DNA from: Myxococcales bacterium
GTDB lineage: Bacteria > Myxococcota_A > Polyangia > Haliangiales > Haliangiaceae
Length of the DNA: 64,000 nt
Direction of reading: 5' to 3'
Assembly: GCA_016707895.1 (NCBI GenBank)
Contig: JADJGV010000003.1
Coordinates: forward strand, 186,001 to 250,000
The notes under the pieces were generated by a model. The model had not been told where the DNA came from. It was given only the letters and a program-made list of their open reading frames with translations, and made no database searches. The translations under genes and the position numbers were made by a program. Below, in pieces: positions 18,501 through 26,465 of the stretch (position 1 is the first letter of the stretch; the number at the start of each line of letters is the position of its first letter).

Positions 18501-18758
18501 CGCGTGCTGCCCGACCTGCGCCGGCCCCGCGTGCCACCCCGGCTGCCCAGCACCTCCGGGCTGCCCCGGCCCGCGCGCCGCGTGCCCCCGCTCCCCGTCG
18601 CGTCCATGCTCAGCGGGCTCGCCGGGGAGCCCCGACACGTCGAGCGCCAGCAGCGCCTCGTCATCGCGCGCGGGCTCGCCGACGGGCGCATGCGCCTCGC
18701 GGTAGGGGTGCCCGGTCGCGGGCAGGTTGCTATCTGGTGAGCCCGTTGACATCATCAC
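15576..18758 (-). CDS. Collagen-like Gly-rich large protein
   Basis: Predicted 1060-aa protein starting at GTG 18758, or at the ATG directly after it. No signal peptide. Residues about 125-260 are collagen-like with many GG-X and G-X-Y units (GRGGNGGRGGDGGRGAHGRD, PGGPGGTGG, GGAGGTGGSS). A beta-rich centre (about 270-620) contains VEVTNVSS-like blocks (VTRVRVAVTNVSSRTLG) and is reminiscent of Ig-like folds. The last about 430 residues form a mixed alpha/beta domain (LLLVVNHRTSRGALAAWEA, AGKAIVILDNVFDGPDGPI) and end in helices. Only 4 nt separate its start from the stop of a 16-codon leader ORF, so translation may be coupled. The Gly-rich part suggests fibre or multimer formation; function unknown. 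Confidence 0.8.
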   Translation of the reverse strand: MMMSTGSPDSNLPATGHPYREAHAPVGEPARDDEALLALDVSGLPGEPAEHGRDGERGHAARGPGQPGGAGQPGWHAGPAQVGQHAGEIRLTLTASGDGMITVRGSTMPPHRPRQPIDETRYAGEHGSIVLRAVGGDGGRGGNGGRGGDGGRGAHGRDATSTSRGTDGAPGGPGGTGGDATSGGAGGRGGTVIVSVDARDTALLMLVEHAVAGGRGGAPGRNGRGGDGGAGGTGGSSYAWTETDSDGDSRHCSNAGGSTGRTGPRGPAGNAAVVEGALGPEGRFAIEVTGGEAAAPSTYGGRFDLHLCHFVHVDASVDDIYEPGEEVSLRAIQVENAGAMPMPALGQVAVQLAATAWHTPCSAPLMAPGGIGAGDVVTLDGELRTRLADRPAAVGAPLAEPMTLLPEAWVTSVRRPFVGFADGAATFGQFVLQWPAQLAEPTHLRALAAGEVTRVRVAVTNVSSRTLGRASPDGRVLRLRVRTAPESDLGDDVVALRAGAFEFAPSTGWLHELEQLEERATTTVEFELVIHERAPAYLQWRGEVTLELSHAADRDDVRPIQTRSIEVRVALRFTPDDADLLLVVNHRTSRGALAAWEATARQVMAHLAVWDLSREQHLDLDRPLAGGRSLAEHFAGKAIVILDNVFDGPDGPIRANAYLCPDQLRRCAAAGIEVAFLGGPLDLRAQLIPPPKPTADLALVATSAEASASLRHSSQTRMTVEHATRWPWWRPSREWLAARAQALSAQLARALPDQRHIVIYRFAPKLLAQRWTGGRWFVGTIETRRTLDPTAVSVVHVEVSDAVAGDLDTILAGTPRLAVLTMLDVAQQLERLRWVLARPMPEPAVLTDLCDALLATLTSEVAAALTPGRVLPRDLGQAFPRLAAVAARSGTAILEGRAGGALIAFAASLWHVVRCQVAWYERLPPWRWLSRSRRVHAHVRDALTAWIGHVFGDSMVAAAWDQIEQQADDLLATMRRRQFWWADRRTGGLAHGRRALDTPGLTADTELLGTAADRVVDGDTADALAQAARDAAARRAELMRAGAAARATHEIAPASPKGAS

Positions 18759-18762
18759 TCGG

Positions 18763-18813
18763 TCACAGGTGCGCGATGACCTTGCTCATCGCTTGATACT
18801 TGAAGTAGCTCAT
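18763..18813 (-). CDS. Possible 16-aa leader peptide
   Basis: A short frame, ATG 18813 to TGA 18763, encodes MSYFKYQAMSKVIAHL. It is preceded by GAGGAG 3 nt before the ATG, one of the best ribosome binding sites in the window. It stops 4 nt before the GTG of the 1060-aa gene. The composition (Lys, Tyr, Phe) differs from the Arg/Ala/Gly-rich surroundings. This fits a translationally coupled leader peptide. The alternative is chance, because the longer open frame around it looks non-coding. Confidence 0.35.
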   Translation of the reverse strand: MSYFKYQAMSKVIAHL

Positions 18814-18848
18814 CTTCTCCTCGCTCACGTCAGCCTCGGACGCGCCCG

Positions 18849-19061
18849 TCAGTCCTGGCAGGCGTCGGCGAACGGATCGGCGGTGCAGACGGCAGCCCGG
18901 CGGTGCGCTTCCCTCTCTCGCGGAGACACGGACGCACGGGCTGACGACGCGCGGCCGCCGAGAAAGACGCACGTCGGCGAGCACAACGTCCCGTCAGGCG
19001 GATCGCAGCCCTCGCCGGCGGTCACGGCCGCCTCGTGGATCTCGGTCGCGACAAGCGTCAA
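18849..19061 (-). pseudogene. Fragment of a Cys-rich repeat protein (DUF4215/myxo-disulfide type)
   Basis: A 70-codon frame with only a TTG start contains VTAGEGCDPPDGTLCSPTC and later AVCTADPFADACQD. The spacing of Cys, Gly and Asp matches the cysteine-rich repeats common in secreted myxobacterial proteins (usual form GEECDDGNTVDGDGCSATC). No signal peptide or complete repeat array is present, so this is probably a leftover of a larger gene. It starts inside the last codons of the 165-aa lipoprotein gene on the same strand. Confidence 0.35.
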
Positions 19062-19555
19062 CGCCCGATCGTGAGCATTCCGTACCCGAAGGCAGGCGGC
19101 CCAGGCGAGTCATGCCACCGGAGTTCTAGTTCAACCTGGCCGTCCGCCGCTGGCACCCGCATTGGCTTCCGAGGCGTCGTAGAGACATAGGTCAAGAATT
19201 CGCGCTCGACCACGGCGCGCGCCTGGGGCTTTAGGAGAGGCAGCACCGCCGACCGCACGAACTTGTCGAGCCAAACGCGATCGTTGTCGACTAGCACCTC
19301 GACGGCATCGATGGTGTTGCCCGTCCAAAGCAGGTGCACCCTACACATCGTTCCGTGGAAAGGTCCGTCAGGGTACTCACTCCTGACGAAGTACTGTATC
19401 GCGGCGCCCGGATGACGCCCATCGTGGGGGACACCACACTCAGCCAGGAATCGTTGCTGGCTTTCGATGGGAGGTGGCCCATCGATGAACGGCGAGACAT
19501 GTTTGTCCCCGCAGGCAACAAGCCCGAGCGCGATCACGACGCGGATGATCCTCAC
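19058..19555 (-). CDS. Small lipoprotein paired with DUF4157 protein
   Basis: Predicted 165-aa lipoprotein with signal peptide MRIIRVVIALGLVAC (lipobox LVAC, Cys15). The mature domain has alternating strands and helices (AIQYFVRSEYPDGPFHG, DNDRVWLDKFVRSAVLPLL) and ends in FGYGMLTIGR. Its ATG overlaps the stop of the 877-aa DUF4157 protein by 4 nt. The tight coupling suggests a partner role. A surface lipoprotein made with a toxin-like protein could be its immunity protein or an export helper. No known immunity family was recognised. Confidence 0.8.
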   Translation of the reverse strand: MRIIRVVIALGLVACGDKHVSPFIDGPPPIESQQRFLAECGVPHDGRHPGAAIQYFVRSEYPDGPFHGTMCRVHLLWTGNTIDAVEVLVDNDRVWLDKFVRSAVLPLLKPQARAVVEREFLTYVSTTPRKPMRVPAADGQVELELRWHDSPGPPAFGYGMLTIGR

Positions 19556-22185
19556 GAGCTTGAGCCTCCGGCCCGCTTTCGTATCACGTTCGCGACAGGG
19601 GCGGCGGTCACGGCGGCGGCGATCATCTGCGCACCGCGCAGAGCGTCCTCCGCCGTGGCCGCGTCGACCGCATGTGACGTGGTAGGCACACCGAGAGCGT
19701 AGGCTTGGAGATGCCGCGCATCATGCAGGTCCCGCGTGTAGGTGGCGCCGCGGAACCAAGCCACGTCGACGTCCCCGCTGTCGGGGTGCCAGACAATCTC
19801 GGCCCGTTCCATCGGGCCGCCCTCGTAGCTCACCTGGATCACTGTGTTCAGGTGGAGGTCTCGCAACGGTCGAGCGCTCATCGCCCTGAGCATCTTCAAG
19901 TGATCGGATGTGATGCCCTCAATCTCGGTCGTCGCTGGATCGACACTCGAGCCGCGGGGGTTCGCGCGCTGGATGGGCAGGTGAACCTTGAGAACGCCGG
20001 GAATCTTCATGTCGACGGCGGGTGTCACATTGGCGTCATAGGTCGACCCAGGGCCAGGCTTGATCGCGTCCCCGATCGTTGTGGGCGCGTTCGGGACTCC
20101 ACCGACGGCGCGGGCGAGCAAGGTCTGCCAACCGAGGACGTAGCCGGCGGTGACGTCATTGGTGATCTGGACGCGGTGGTCGCGGAGTCGGTCCGCCAAG
20201 GCGCGAAGCGCGTCTGGGTGGGCCGTCTTGAGTCGCGGCTCGTGGTTGAAGCTCGTGAGCATCGCGGTCTGCGTCGCGAGGAACCGCGAGCGCAACGTTC
20301 GCGTGTACTGGTGCAGCAGCATGACGGCGTTGGTCGCGGGCTTCTCGCCCAAGACCGCGACGCCATGATCGACGATCGTGCTGAACGCCTTCTCGGTGAT
20401 GCTACCGCCTCCCATTGCGTCGACCGCCGCGCGGGCGAACGCGCCTGGGATGCTGCCGCCGAAGACGCCGCCTACGGCGGCTCCAACGAGCTTCTCGGCG
20501 AGCCCTTGGTCTTTGGGTGCCGGTGGCCCTTCATCCGCGGCCTCGGCGAAGTTGCTGATCGCGTCGTGAAGGCTGGTGAGCACCGCGGTCAACTCGATGC
20601 GTACGTCCTCGATGGTCGCGGGCCCGCGCGGCGGCTCGGCCCCGGCAACGATGCGGTCCGTCACCGCGTCAGCATCCATCGATGCAACCGCAGCGCGGGG
20701 CGCCGGAGCGAGGCCGGTCAGTTCGCGCAGCGTCTGCTCGTTGGCGTAGAGCGCGGCGATCGCCGCATCCGGATCGGCTCCAGACACGCGCGTCCATTGG
20801 TCCAGCTTGTCGATGCGCTCGGACACCCAAGCGACGCGCTGTCCGAGCGCGACGCGGCCTGACCCGCGAGGAACGTGAGCGTTGATGAGGTCAACGGCGA
20901 TCCGGAGCTTGTCCGTCGCGATAGTCGCGGCGCGCGCGTAAACCTTGCGCTCTTTGGCGAGGCCACCGCTGGCGTCGACGTCCAGTGCAACCGAGGCGTC
21001 CGAGAGCAACGTGCGCACGAGTTCAGCTTGGTGGGCTTCGTCGAGCTCGGGCTTGACGACGATCGGCTCAGCGGGGAGCTGTGTACCAGCGGCCGTGGCC
21101 AGCTCGCCGATCGCCGTCTGCAGAGCGTCGAGTGCGCCGGTCACGGCCGGCTCCTTGCGCAAGTCCGGCGGCAGCGCCATCGCCAAATCGCGAACAGCGG
21201 TGGCGAGGTTCTCGATCTCGTCGGAGGAGTTCTCACGGCCAGCACCGCTGGCCTCATCCGCGCGACGCGCGGCGGCGGCTATCGTAGCGACCGCCTCGGC
21301 GGGGCTGACGGCGATACCCAGCATGGGTATCGCCGCGTTGACCGGCGCCAAGCGCACTGCGAGAGCACGCAGGTCGGTTGCCGCGCTGCGGAGCAGCTTC
21401 GTGCCGACCGGCAGGGTCGGTTCGGAGTCCTTCCGTTTCCCCCCTCCGCTGCCTTTTCGCTGCACTGCGGCCGTGGCTGCGACACCGCCTCGCGGCCCGG
21501 CGTCAAGCAGCGCCGCCGCCGACTGGCCGCGAACCACGAGATCGGCAACGGCATCGGCGTGTTGTTCGTAGACGTCTCCGGCGACGCCAACGCCGCCGTA
21601 GAGCTGTACCCCTTCGCGCTGCTGGACGATGTGGGCAGCTTCATGGGCCGTCGTGTGAAGGTCCACTCCGGCCGGGAGCGCGACGGCGTTCCCCGTCGCG
21701 TACGCGGTCGCGCCGATCGCGGTGGCTGCACGCTCAGCGTTGCCGCCAACGTGCGCGCGTACGCCACGCACATCGTGGTGGCCGAAGGCCTCCTGGATCT
21801 GGTCCAGGTGCGGCAGCGTTCCACCCGGTCCCGCGACTCCTTGAGCAGCGGTCGCCTGAATCTCTGAGTTGGCTCCCCCACGCGCCGAAGCGGCTTTGGT
21901 CTGTACGCTGCGCGGAGGCGCGGCGAACTCAGGCAGGTGCAACCCGAAGGGGTCGTCCATCGGCGGAAGCACTCCCGCCAGAGATTCACGCGCACCCGCC
22001 TCGCGAAGCTGCAGCGCGCCCGACGTAGCTGGTGCCGGAGCTTCCGGATCATCCGCAACGGACGCGGATCCTCGCGAGCGCGCTGGAAGCTGACTCGTAA
22101 GCGTGCGACGGCCAGGTGCCTTGCCCGCCGCAGGCGCGACGGCAGGATCGAGACCGTGTGGGTTGTGGCTGGCGTCGATCGTCAT
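19552..22185 (-). CDS. DUF4157 (eCIS-core) metalloprotease-like putative effector
   Basis: Predicted 877-aa protein. After a Pro/Ala-rich N-terminus comes a DUF4157 domain (about 120-215): FGHHDVRGVRAHVGGNAE, TAYATGNAVAL, and a zinc motif HEAAH (181-185) with a following YEQHADAVAD that can supply the third ligand. DUF4157 marks proteins tied to extracellular contractile injection systems and polymorphic toxins. The remaining about 650 residues are helical and then beta-rich, with a Gly-rich helix pair (VGAAVGGVFGGSIPGAFARA, about 560) that could insert in membranes. No signal peptide. It is expressed from promoter copy 3, with its ATG 9 nt beyond TCGATA, and is coupled to a lipoprotein gene. 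No sheath or tube genes lie in this window. Confidence 0.82.
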   Translation of the reverse strand: MTIDASHNPHGLDPAVAPAAGKAPGRRTLTSQLPARSRGSASVADDPEAPAPATSGALQLREAGARESLAGVLPPMDDPFGLHLPEFAAPPRSVQTKAASARGGANSEIQATAAQGVAGPGGTLPHLDQIQEAFGHHDVRGVRAHVGGNAERAATAIGATAYATGNAVALPAGVDLHTTAHEAAHIVQQREGVQLYGGVGVAGDVYEQHADAVADLVVRGQSAAALLDAGPRGGVAATAAVQRKGSGGGKRKDSEPTLPVGTKLLRSAATDLRALAVRLAPVNAAIPMLGIAVSPAEAVATIAAAARRADEASGAGRENSSDEIENLATAVRDLAMALPPDLRKEPAVTGALDALQTAIGELATAAGTQLPAEPIVVKPELDEAHQAELVRTLLSDASVALDVDASGGLAKERKVYARAATIATDKLRIAVDLINAHVPRGSGRVALGQRVAWVSERIDKLDQWTRVSGADPDAAIAALYANEQTLRELTGLAPAPRAAVASMDADAVTDRIVAGAEPPRGPATIEDVRIELTAVLTSLHDAISNFAEAADEGPPAPKDQGLAEKLVGAAVGGVFGGSIPGAFARAAVDAMGGGSITEKAFSTIVDHGVAVLGEKPATNAVMLLHQYTRTLRSRFLATQTAMLTSFNHEPRLKTAHPDALRALADRLRDHRVQITNDVTAGYVLGWQTLLARAVGGVPNAPTTIGDAIKPGPGSTYDANVTPAVDMKIPGVLKVHLPIQRANPRGSSVDPATTEIEGITSDHLKMLRAMSARPLRDLHLNTVIQVSYEGGPMERAEIVWHPDSGDVDVAWFRGATYTRDLHDARHLQAYALGVPTTSHAVDAATAEDALRGAQMIAAAVTAAPVANVIRKRAGGSSS

Positions 22186-22194
22186 TGACGAGGC

Positions 22195-22220
22195 TATCGA
22201 CCAGCCAGCGTCAAGGTTGC
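22195..22220 (-). promoter_or_regulatory. ECF-like promoter element (copy 3)
   Basis: Minus strand: GCAACC (22220-22215), 14-nt spacer, TCGATA (22200-22195). The ATG of the DUF4157 gene (22185) follows after 9 nt, so the transcript is probably leaderless or nearly so. Confidence 0.72.
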
Positions 22221-22382
22221 CTACGAAGTCGAGGAGATTCGCATGAGGTTGGTTTTGTTGGAGTTTCGTGCCCCTTGGCTCGCCATGTCAGTGCACCGCG
22301 ACGTACAGGGTGACCGATCAACGACGCCGGGATGACGGCAGTCGACGGCCGTGCCGGGCGGTCGGCCCTGCCGGGCGCGCGA

Positions 22383-22977
22383 TCAGCGCAGCGTCCGCTT
22401 GAACGCGGCGGGCGTGAGCTGCTCGACCGGCGGCGCGAAGACGTCGCGGTGGGTGCCGAGAGGCTCGAAGGCCCAGGTCAGGTAGGCCTGGACGGGGACG
22501 CCGATCGCCCGGCAGGTCGCGACGATGCCGAGCAGGACGCAGGCGCGGTGCGCGCCCTCGGTGCTGCCGGCGAAAAGCACGTTGAGGCGGAGCTTGGCGA
22601 CGGGCTGGAACTCGCGCTCCGTGGGCGAGTTATCAATGGGGACGTCGGGGTCGTCGAGAAAGCGGAACAGCGCGGCGCCGTGACGCTGGTAGTACCCGAC
22701 GGCGGCGGCCAGCGGCTCGGACGGCAAGAGAGTCGGCGCGACGGCGTCGAGCCAGCGGCGGAAGCGCTTCACGATCGGCGCGATGCGGCGTTGTCGGTGC
22801 GCGCGGAGCTTGGCGCCGACGAGGCCGCGGGCCTGGGCGTCCTGTTCGGCGACGTACATCGCGGCGATGAAGGCGCCACCCTCGGCGGCGAGGTCGGGGC
22901 GCGTGGCCTCGGCGTCGCGGAACTTGCGGCGGCCGTGCGCGTGCTCACGACTGACGCGAGTCGCGCGGGTGCCACGT
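22383..22977 (-). pseudogene. IS66-family transposase, C-terminal fragment
   Basis: The frame encodes the last about 200 residues of an IS66 transposase: HAHGRRKFRDAEATRPDLAA (matching AHARRKF), a helical AHRQRRIAPIVKRFRRWLDA, then AVGYYQRHGAALFRFLDDPD, VPIDNSPTEREFQP (catalytic DNN/E region, here DNS) and LFAGSTEGAHRACVLLGIV. The N-terminal two thirds (DDE start, zinc finger) and the accessory genes are missing. The frame runs straight into the stop of the neighbouring lipoprotein gene. No terminal inverted repeats are seen. It is an inactive remnant. A TnpA-like helix-turn-helix of the same IS family appears fused to another gene at 45975-46232. Confidence 0.85.
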
Positions 22978-24378
22978 TCACGGCGCCGCCCCCGCGCCCA
23001 TGACACAACACGATTCGGACGAGGTCCCGTTTCGTTCACACACATAGCCGATGGGGCACTGCTCCGCGTTGATGCAAGGCTCACCGGCAAAGCGGCGAGC
23101 ACGAAACCGTCGCCAGGCGACAATCTTCAAGGTATCTGCACTTCCCGTCGGACCAAACGTCATGGTGACTCCACTAGCGCCCGCTCCGTACTCCTCTGCT
23201 AGACCCCCAAAGTCGATCGACGCATCGAATGCGGCACTCGTCCCCTCATGGCTACGCGCAAAGACTTCATTGGTCTGCTCCACATTGTCCGCGTTGAGAT
23301 CAAACCACAACCTGGACTGCCCCTGCGGGCCCAGGATCGGGAAGCGCCGACCGACCAGATATCGCTCTTGCCGATAGTCTGACGAGTACGCCCCACTTGA
23401 TAGGCGATGTCCGTCAATGGCGTCGATCAGATAGCCGGCCGTCGAAATGCAGACCGTTGTCGACCCCGGCACGAGCGCTTGACAGAGATTTGCGATACTG
23501 GAACTCCGGACGCGCGAAGGATCGGCCGTCCATGGCTCAGTCGACACCTCGAAAGACTCATTCAGACGCGAGAAATAGATTGCGTTGTGAGACATCCCGA
23601 TGAAGCGCGACACCAAGAACGAGATCACCTCCTCCGGATCAACGACTAGGTCATCATCCAGATCCTGCCACGCATTCACGGCACCTTGAACCTCGACTGC
23701 GGCAGCCGCATGACCATCGATCCGCAGCACCTGAACTCGCCATGCTGCACCCCGACCGAGTTGAGCAAGATCGACCACCTCGTCAGCGGTCGGCACGGAA
23801 TCACTGTTCTTGTCGTACCATGCCCTTGTGAAGCTTGACACGGCTATCTCATCGACGCCACCCACACTTGTGATGCGGTCACCGAAGTCTGGGACTGGCG
23901 CGCTCTGCCTGAACTCTGTTAGCCCGCCCACGCCAGTTCGAGGGGCAACAACCGTGAGCCCTTCGGGCCGAAGCACGGCAATTGATCCGTTTGAGAGTGC
24001 TCGAACCTGCTCCCATGGAGAGTTTGCCACAAAGCCGGGAACATCTTTTGTCGCTTCACTGGCACACCTTGACTGAGACCACCACAGGCCAGCGACCAGC
24101 TCGCAAGTGGCTTTCTCGGCGCGCCCGCTCTCCTTCAGTATGCAGTCGACCTCGTCGGCCTTTCCGTCTCGATTGACATCAGCCAGATCGTCGCCACAGT
24201 AGGGCCCGAGTTCGGCCGTCTCGGTGGTGCAGCTACCACTGACACCGAGGATCAACAGCATCGCGGCCGCGCCCGCAGAGAGCGACATACGTGTGCTGCG
24301 CAGTGCGGCGACTCGGAGTGCGTCTGCCGTTCTAGTGCTTGAGTTGTTTTGAGAATGGCCAGTTGAATTGTCGGACAC
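22978..24378 (-). CDS. Secreted lipoprotein with EF-hand-like segment (paralogue 1)
   Basis: Predicted protein of up to 466 aa from GTG 24378. An ATG at 24288 (MSLSAGAAAMLLILGVSGSC) is the alternative, but it would drop the Arg residues before the hydrophobic core. The lipobox is VSGSC. The mature N-terminus has Cys pairs around a calcium-loop-like DVNRDGKADEVDC. The body contains repeated blocks with DKNSDSVPTADEV, DLDDDLVVDPEE and DLNADNVEQTNE, each resembling an EF-hand or dockerin loop. The C-terminus is Cys-rich (CINAEQCPIGYVCER). It shares this design with the gene at 24875-26344, so the two are paralogues. Function unknown; probably a calcium-binding surface protein. Confidence 0.8.
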   Translation of the reverse strand: MSDNSTGHSQNNSSTRTADALRVAALRSTRMSLSAGAAAMLLILGVSGSCTTETAELGPYCGDDLADVNRDGKADEVDCILKESGRAEKATCELVAGLWWSQSRCASEATKDVPGFVANSPWEQVRALSNGSIAVLRPEGLTVVAPRTGVGGLTEFRQSAPVPDFGDRITSVGGVDEIAVSSFTRAWYDKNSDSVPTADEVVDLAQLGRGAAWRVQVLRIDGHAAAAVEVQGAVNAWQDLDDDLVVDPEEVISFLVSRFIGMSHNAIYFSRLNESFEVSTEPWTADPSRVRSSSIANLCQALVPGSTTVCISTAGYLIDAIDGHRLSSGAYSSDYRQERYLVGRRFPILGPQGQSRLWFDLNADNVEQTNEVFARSHEGTSAAFDASIDFGGLAEEYGAGASGVTMTFGPTGSADTLKIVAWRRFRARRFAGEPCINAEQCPIGYVCERNGTSSESCCVMGAGAAP

Positions 24379-24874
24379 CGGGAGAGAGAAGGGGAAATGT
24401 CATGGGGGCGCTTCATTGAAAGAGGTGAGTTTTGGATATGTAAGTATGGATGTAAAGTGATGAAGGGATGTGGAAGTGGCAGAAATTATTGAAATAGGGG
24501 AAAATGGTGGCAAGTTGTAAGGAGGAGAGTGTGCCCGGGGGTCTTTATGAAGTCTGCTGCACGCTGCGAGGAAGACCTAAAGTGTCAGGAGGCAAACTTC
24601 GTAGCAAGACAGGGCAGGGTGAGTGGACGGCTCCAAAACAATGCGCCTCATCCGAGTACAAAATTGTAGTGATAAGGAATTTCTCACTCGCAACGCACCT
24701 CGACTCTGAGACGTCCGCCTGGCTCGACAGCTTCTGCGCTTCCCGAGCTCCCGTCTTGCACCCTTTTCCGCGGTCGAGCCTAGAAGCTGATGCGGGGCCA
24801 TCAGACATGTCATCACCTACTTCCCAGTGTTTTTTGTTCGTACTTACCAATGTCCAGCGACCACAGCCTGCGCG
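24379..24874. other. Intergenic region of atypical composition
   Basis: About 500 nt without a supported gene between the two paralogous lipoprotein genes. GC content is visibly lower than elsewhere. From about 24416 to 24531 the plus strand contains only two C residues, so the minus-strand leader of the 24378 gene is almost free of G. Frames on either strand (for example 24504-24908 plus, 24545-24850 minus) show no signal peptide, domain or ribosome binding site that would support a gene. It could be a long unstructured 5' leader or a recently acquired segment. Confidence 0.6.
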
Positions 24875-26344
24875 TCACGGCAGTGACAATGCGCAGCGTG
24901 CCGCCTGAGCGTTCCCGCTTCTCTCGCACCGCAGGTTGTCGGCGCACGGTGTAGCGGTAGAGCATGGCTCACCAAGATACACGGCCGCCGGCTGACGCGT
25001 TACCGTGAACGTCTCGTAGGTGCCACCTCCAGCCCAGCGACTCTCGACGGCAAACAAGCGAGCATCCGCGCCCCGGAAGGCATCAATGCGCGAGGCAAGG
25101 GCGCCACTCGTCGTGATGCTGGCGACATCGCCCACGAGAGCATCGATCGGCATCGTCAACTCTTCACCGTCGCCCACGCGACGATCCCGGTTGGAGTCCG
25201 TCCACAGGATTGGGGCCGTGCCGACCCCACCAATATGGACGCGCAGCACGTCTGAAGAGGCAAGAATCACCCACTGCGACGACCCGATATCATGTGCATC
25301 AGCGTAATTCAATTCGAGCAGTCCGTTGCTGAACGTACGACAGTACCGAAAGAAGTAGATTCGACTACAAGCGGCGGGGTATGGTGACGACGACGTCTCC
25401 GTTGGCTGTACGACCGCATCGTCGTTCAGATCTGTCCAGCAGTGCCCTTGGTCGCCAATGAAGTCGCGATAGCACACCTCGCGTCCGTCGCTCGATATCG
25501 GAAATGCGCCAGGAATGAGTGTTATTTCTTGCGAGGTTGCGTGGCGATCGCGATTGCGGTCTTTCCACACCACGAAGCCGAGTGCTCCGCCTGACCCACC
25601 AAGCGACGCAACCAGGGTCGGCCTTCCCTCCGGGTCCAGCGCGACGATTGCGTTCTGAAGCGGCAGCTGCGTTTGTGCTTGGAAGGCCTCGTCGAGTGCG
25701 GTGACCTCGTCCGCTGAGACGCTCGAGTCATGGTTCCAGTCAAACCAGACGTGAGTGTCGGTCGCTGCCATTGGGTAGGTTGCGTCAAGGAGCCGCGTGC
25801 CGAATGCGCCGGACACGGCGGCATTCACCCACTGGTCTTCTGGGCCGTTGTGTGCGAACGTTCGCACGCCGTTGCTCGAGAGTTCAAAGAAGACGGGGCT
25901 GCCCTGCCCCGTCATCTCGAGTATGTCCGGACCTGCAGTAGAGGTCTCGATCGATTCCTGGCTCGTGCTGCTGCAAGCGCTGCTGCTGATCCAAAGGTAC
26001 GGCGACCCTTCGCAGAACGCGCGCGTTGCGAGCCCGGTTGCGGCCAAGAGACAGTCATTTCCATCCACGGCGCCGTCGCCATCAAGGTCAGCGAGCTCGG
26101 CCGCGCAGTCGCGTGGAGGCTCATCCGCGCACCCGGTCACGCTTGTAACGGCAACTACGCTCGCGGCAGCGCAGATTGCGGCGCAGACCGACATCTGCCG
26201 GTGCAGGGGCGCGACGAGCGCGACATCACCATTGGCGACGGTGATATGTGGGGTCTTGGTAGTGTAGGGCGACACACGCGCGACGGGTGCTCGTGATCGG
26301 TCGGCTGCACCCGTTCCGGCCGTCGCGGAGATGACGGAGTTCAT
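24875..26344 (-). CDS. Secreted lipoprotein with EF-hand-like segment (paralogue 2)
   Basis: Predicted 489-aa protein. The ATG at 26344 is preceded by AGGAG at good distance (GACAGGAGAACTTGCC). A long N-terminal region precedes the signal segment AAICAAASVVAVTSVTGC (lipobox VTGC). The mature start (DCAAELADLDGDGAVDGNDC) mirrors the paralogue at 22978-24378. Further loops DWNHDSSVSADEV, DRNRDRHATSQE, DLNDDAVVQPTE and DSNRDRRVGDGEE look like degenerate EF-hand or dockerin loops spaced through the body. The C-terminus is again Cys-rich (CSTATPCADNLRCER). Probably surface-exposed and calcium-binding; role unknown. Confidence 0.83.
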   Translation of the reverse strand: MNSVISATAGTGAADRSRAPVARVSPYTTKTPHITVANGDVALVAPLHRQMSVCAAICAAASVVAVTSVTGCADEPPRDCAAELADLDGDGAVDGNDCLLAATGLATRAFCEGSPYLWISSSACSSTSQESIETSTAGPDILEMTGQGSPVFFELSSNGVRTFAHNGPEDQWVNAAVSGAFGTRLLDATYPMAATDTHVWFDWNHDSSVSADEVTALDEAFQAQTQLPLQNAIVALDPEGRPTLVASLGGSGGALGFVVWKDRNRDRHATSQEITLIPGAFPISSDGREVCYRDFIGDQGHCWTDLNDDAVVQPTETSSSPYPAACSRIYFFRYCRTFSNGLLELNYADAHDIGSSQWVILASSDVLRVHIGGVGTAPILWTDSNRDRRVGDGEELTMPIDALVGDVASITTSGALASRIDAFRGADARLFAVESRWAGGGTYETFTVTRQPAAVYLGEPCSTATPCADNLRCERSGNAQAARCALSLP

Positions 26345-26394
26345 GGCAAGTTCTCCTGTCTCGTTATCCGTGCGAGCACTGCGCCACCGACAGC

Positions 26395-26424
26395 TCGTAA
26401 CCTGCGGAGCCCCGAGGCTGTCAA
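26395..26424 (-). promoter_or_regulatory. Possible sigma70-type promoter for the 26344 gene
   Basis: Minus strand TTGACA (26424-26419), an 18-nt spacer, then TTACGA (26400-26395), 50 nt before the ATG. The -35 is a perfect match and the -10 is weak. Confidence 0.35.
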
Positions 26425-26465
26425 AGGCGAAGCGATGCTCGCACGCAGTGGGTGACTGCGTTGCC

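Noticed and set aside
24504..24908. Plus-strand 134-codon frame
   Set aside because: No signal, domain or homology-like pattern, and its end runs into the convergent lipoprotein gene. Treated as non-coding.
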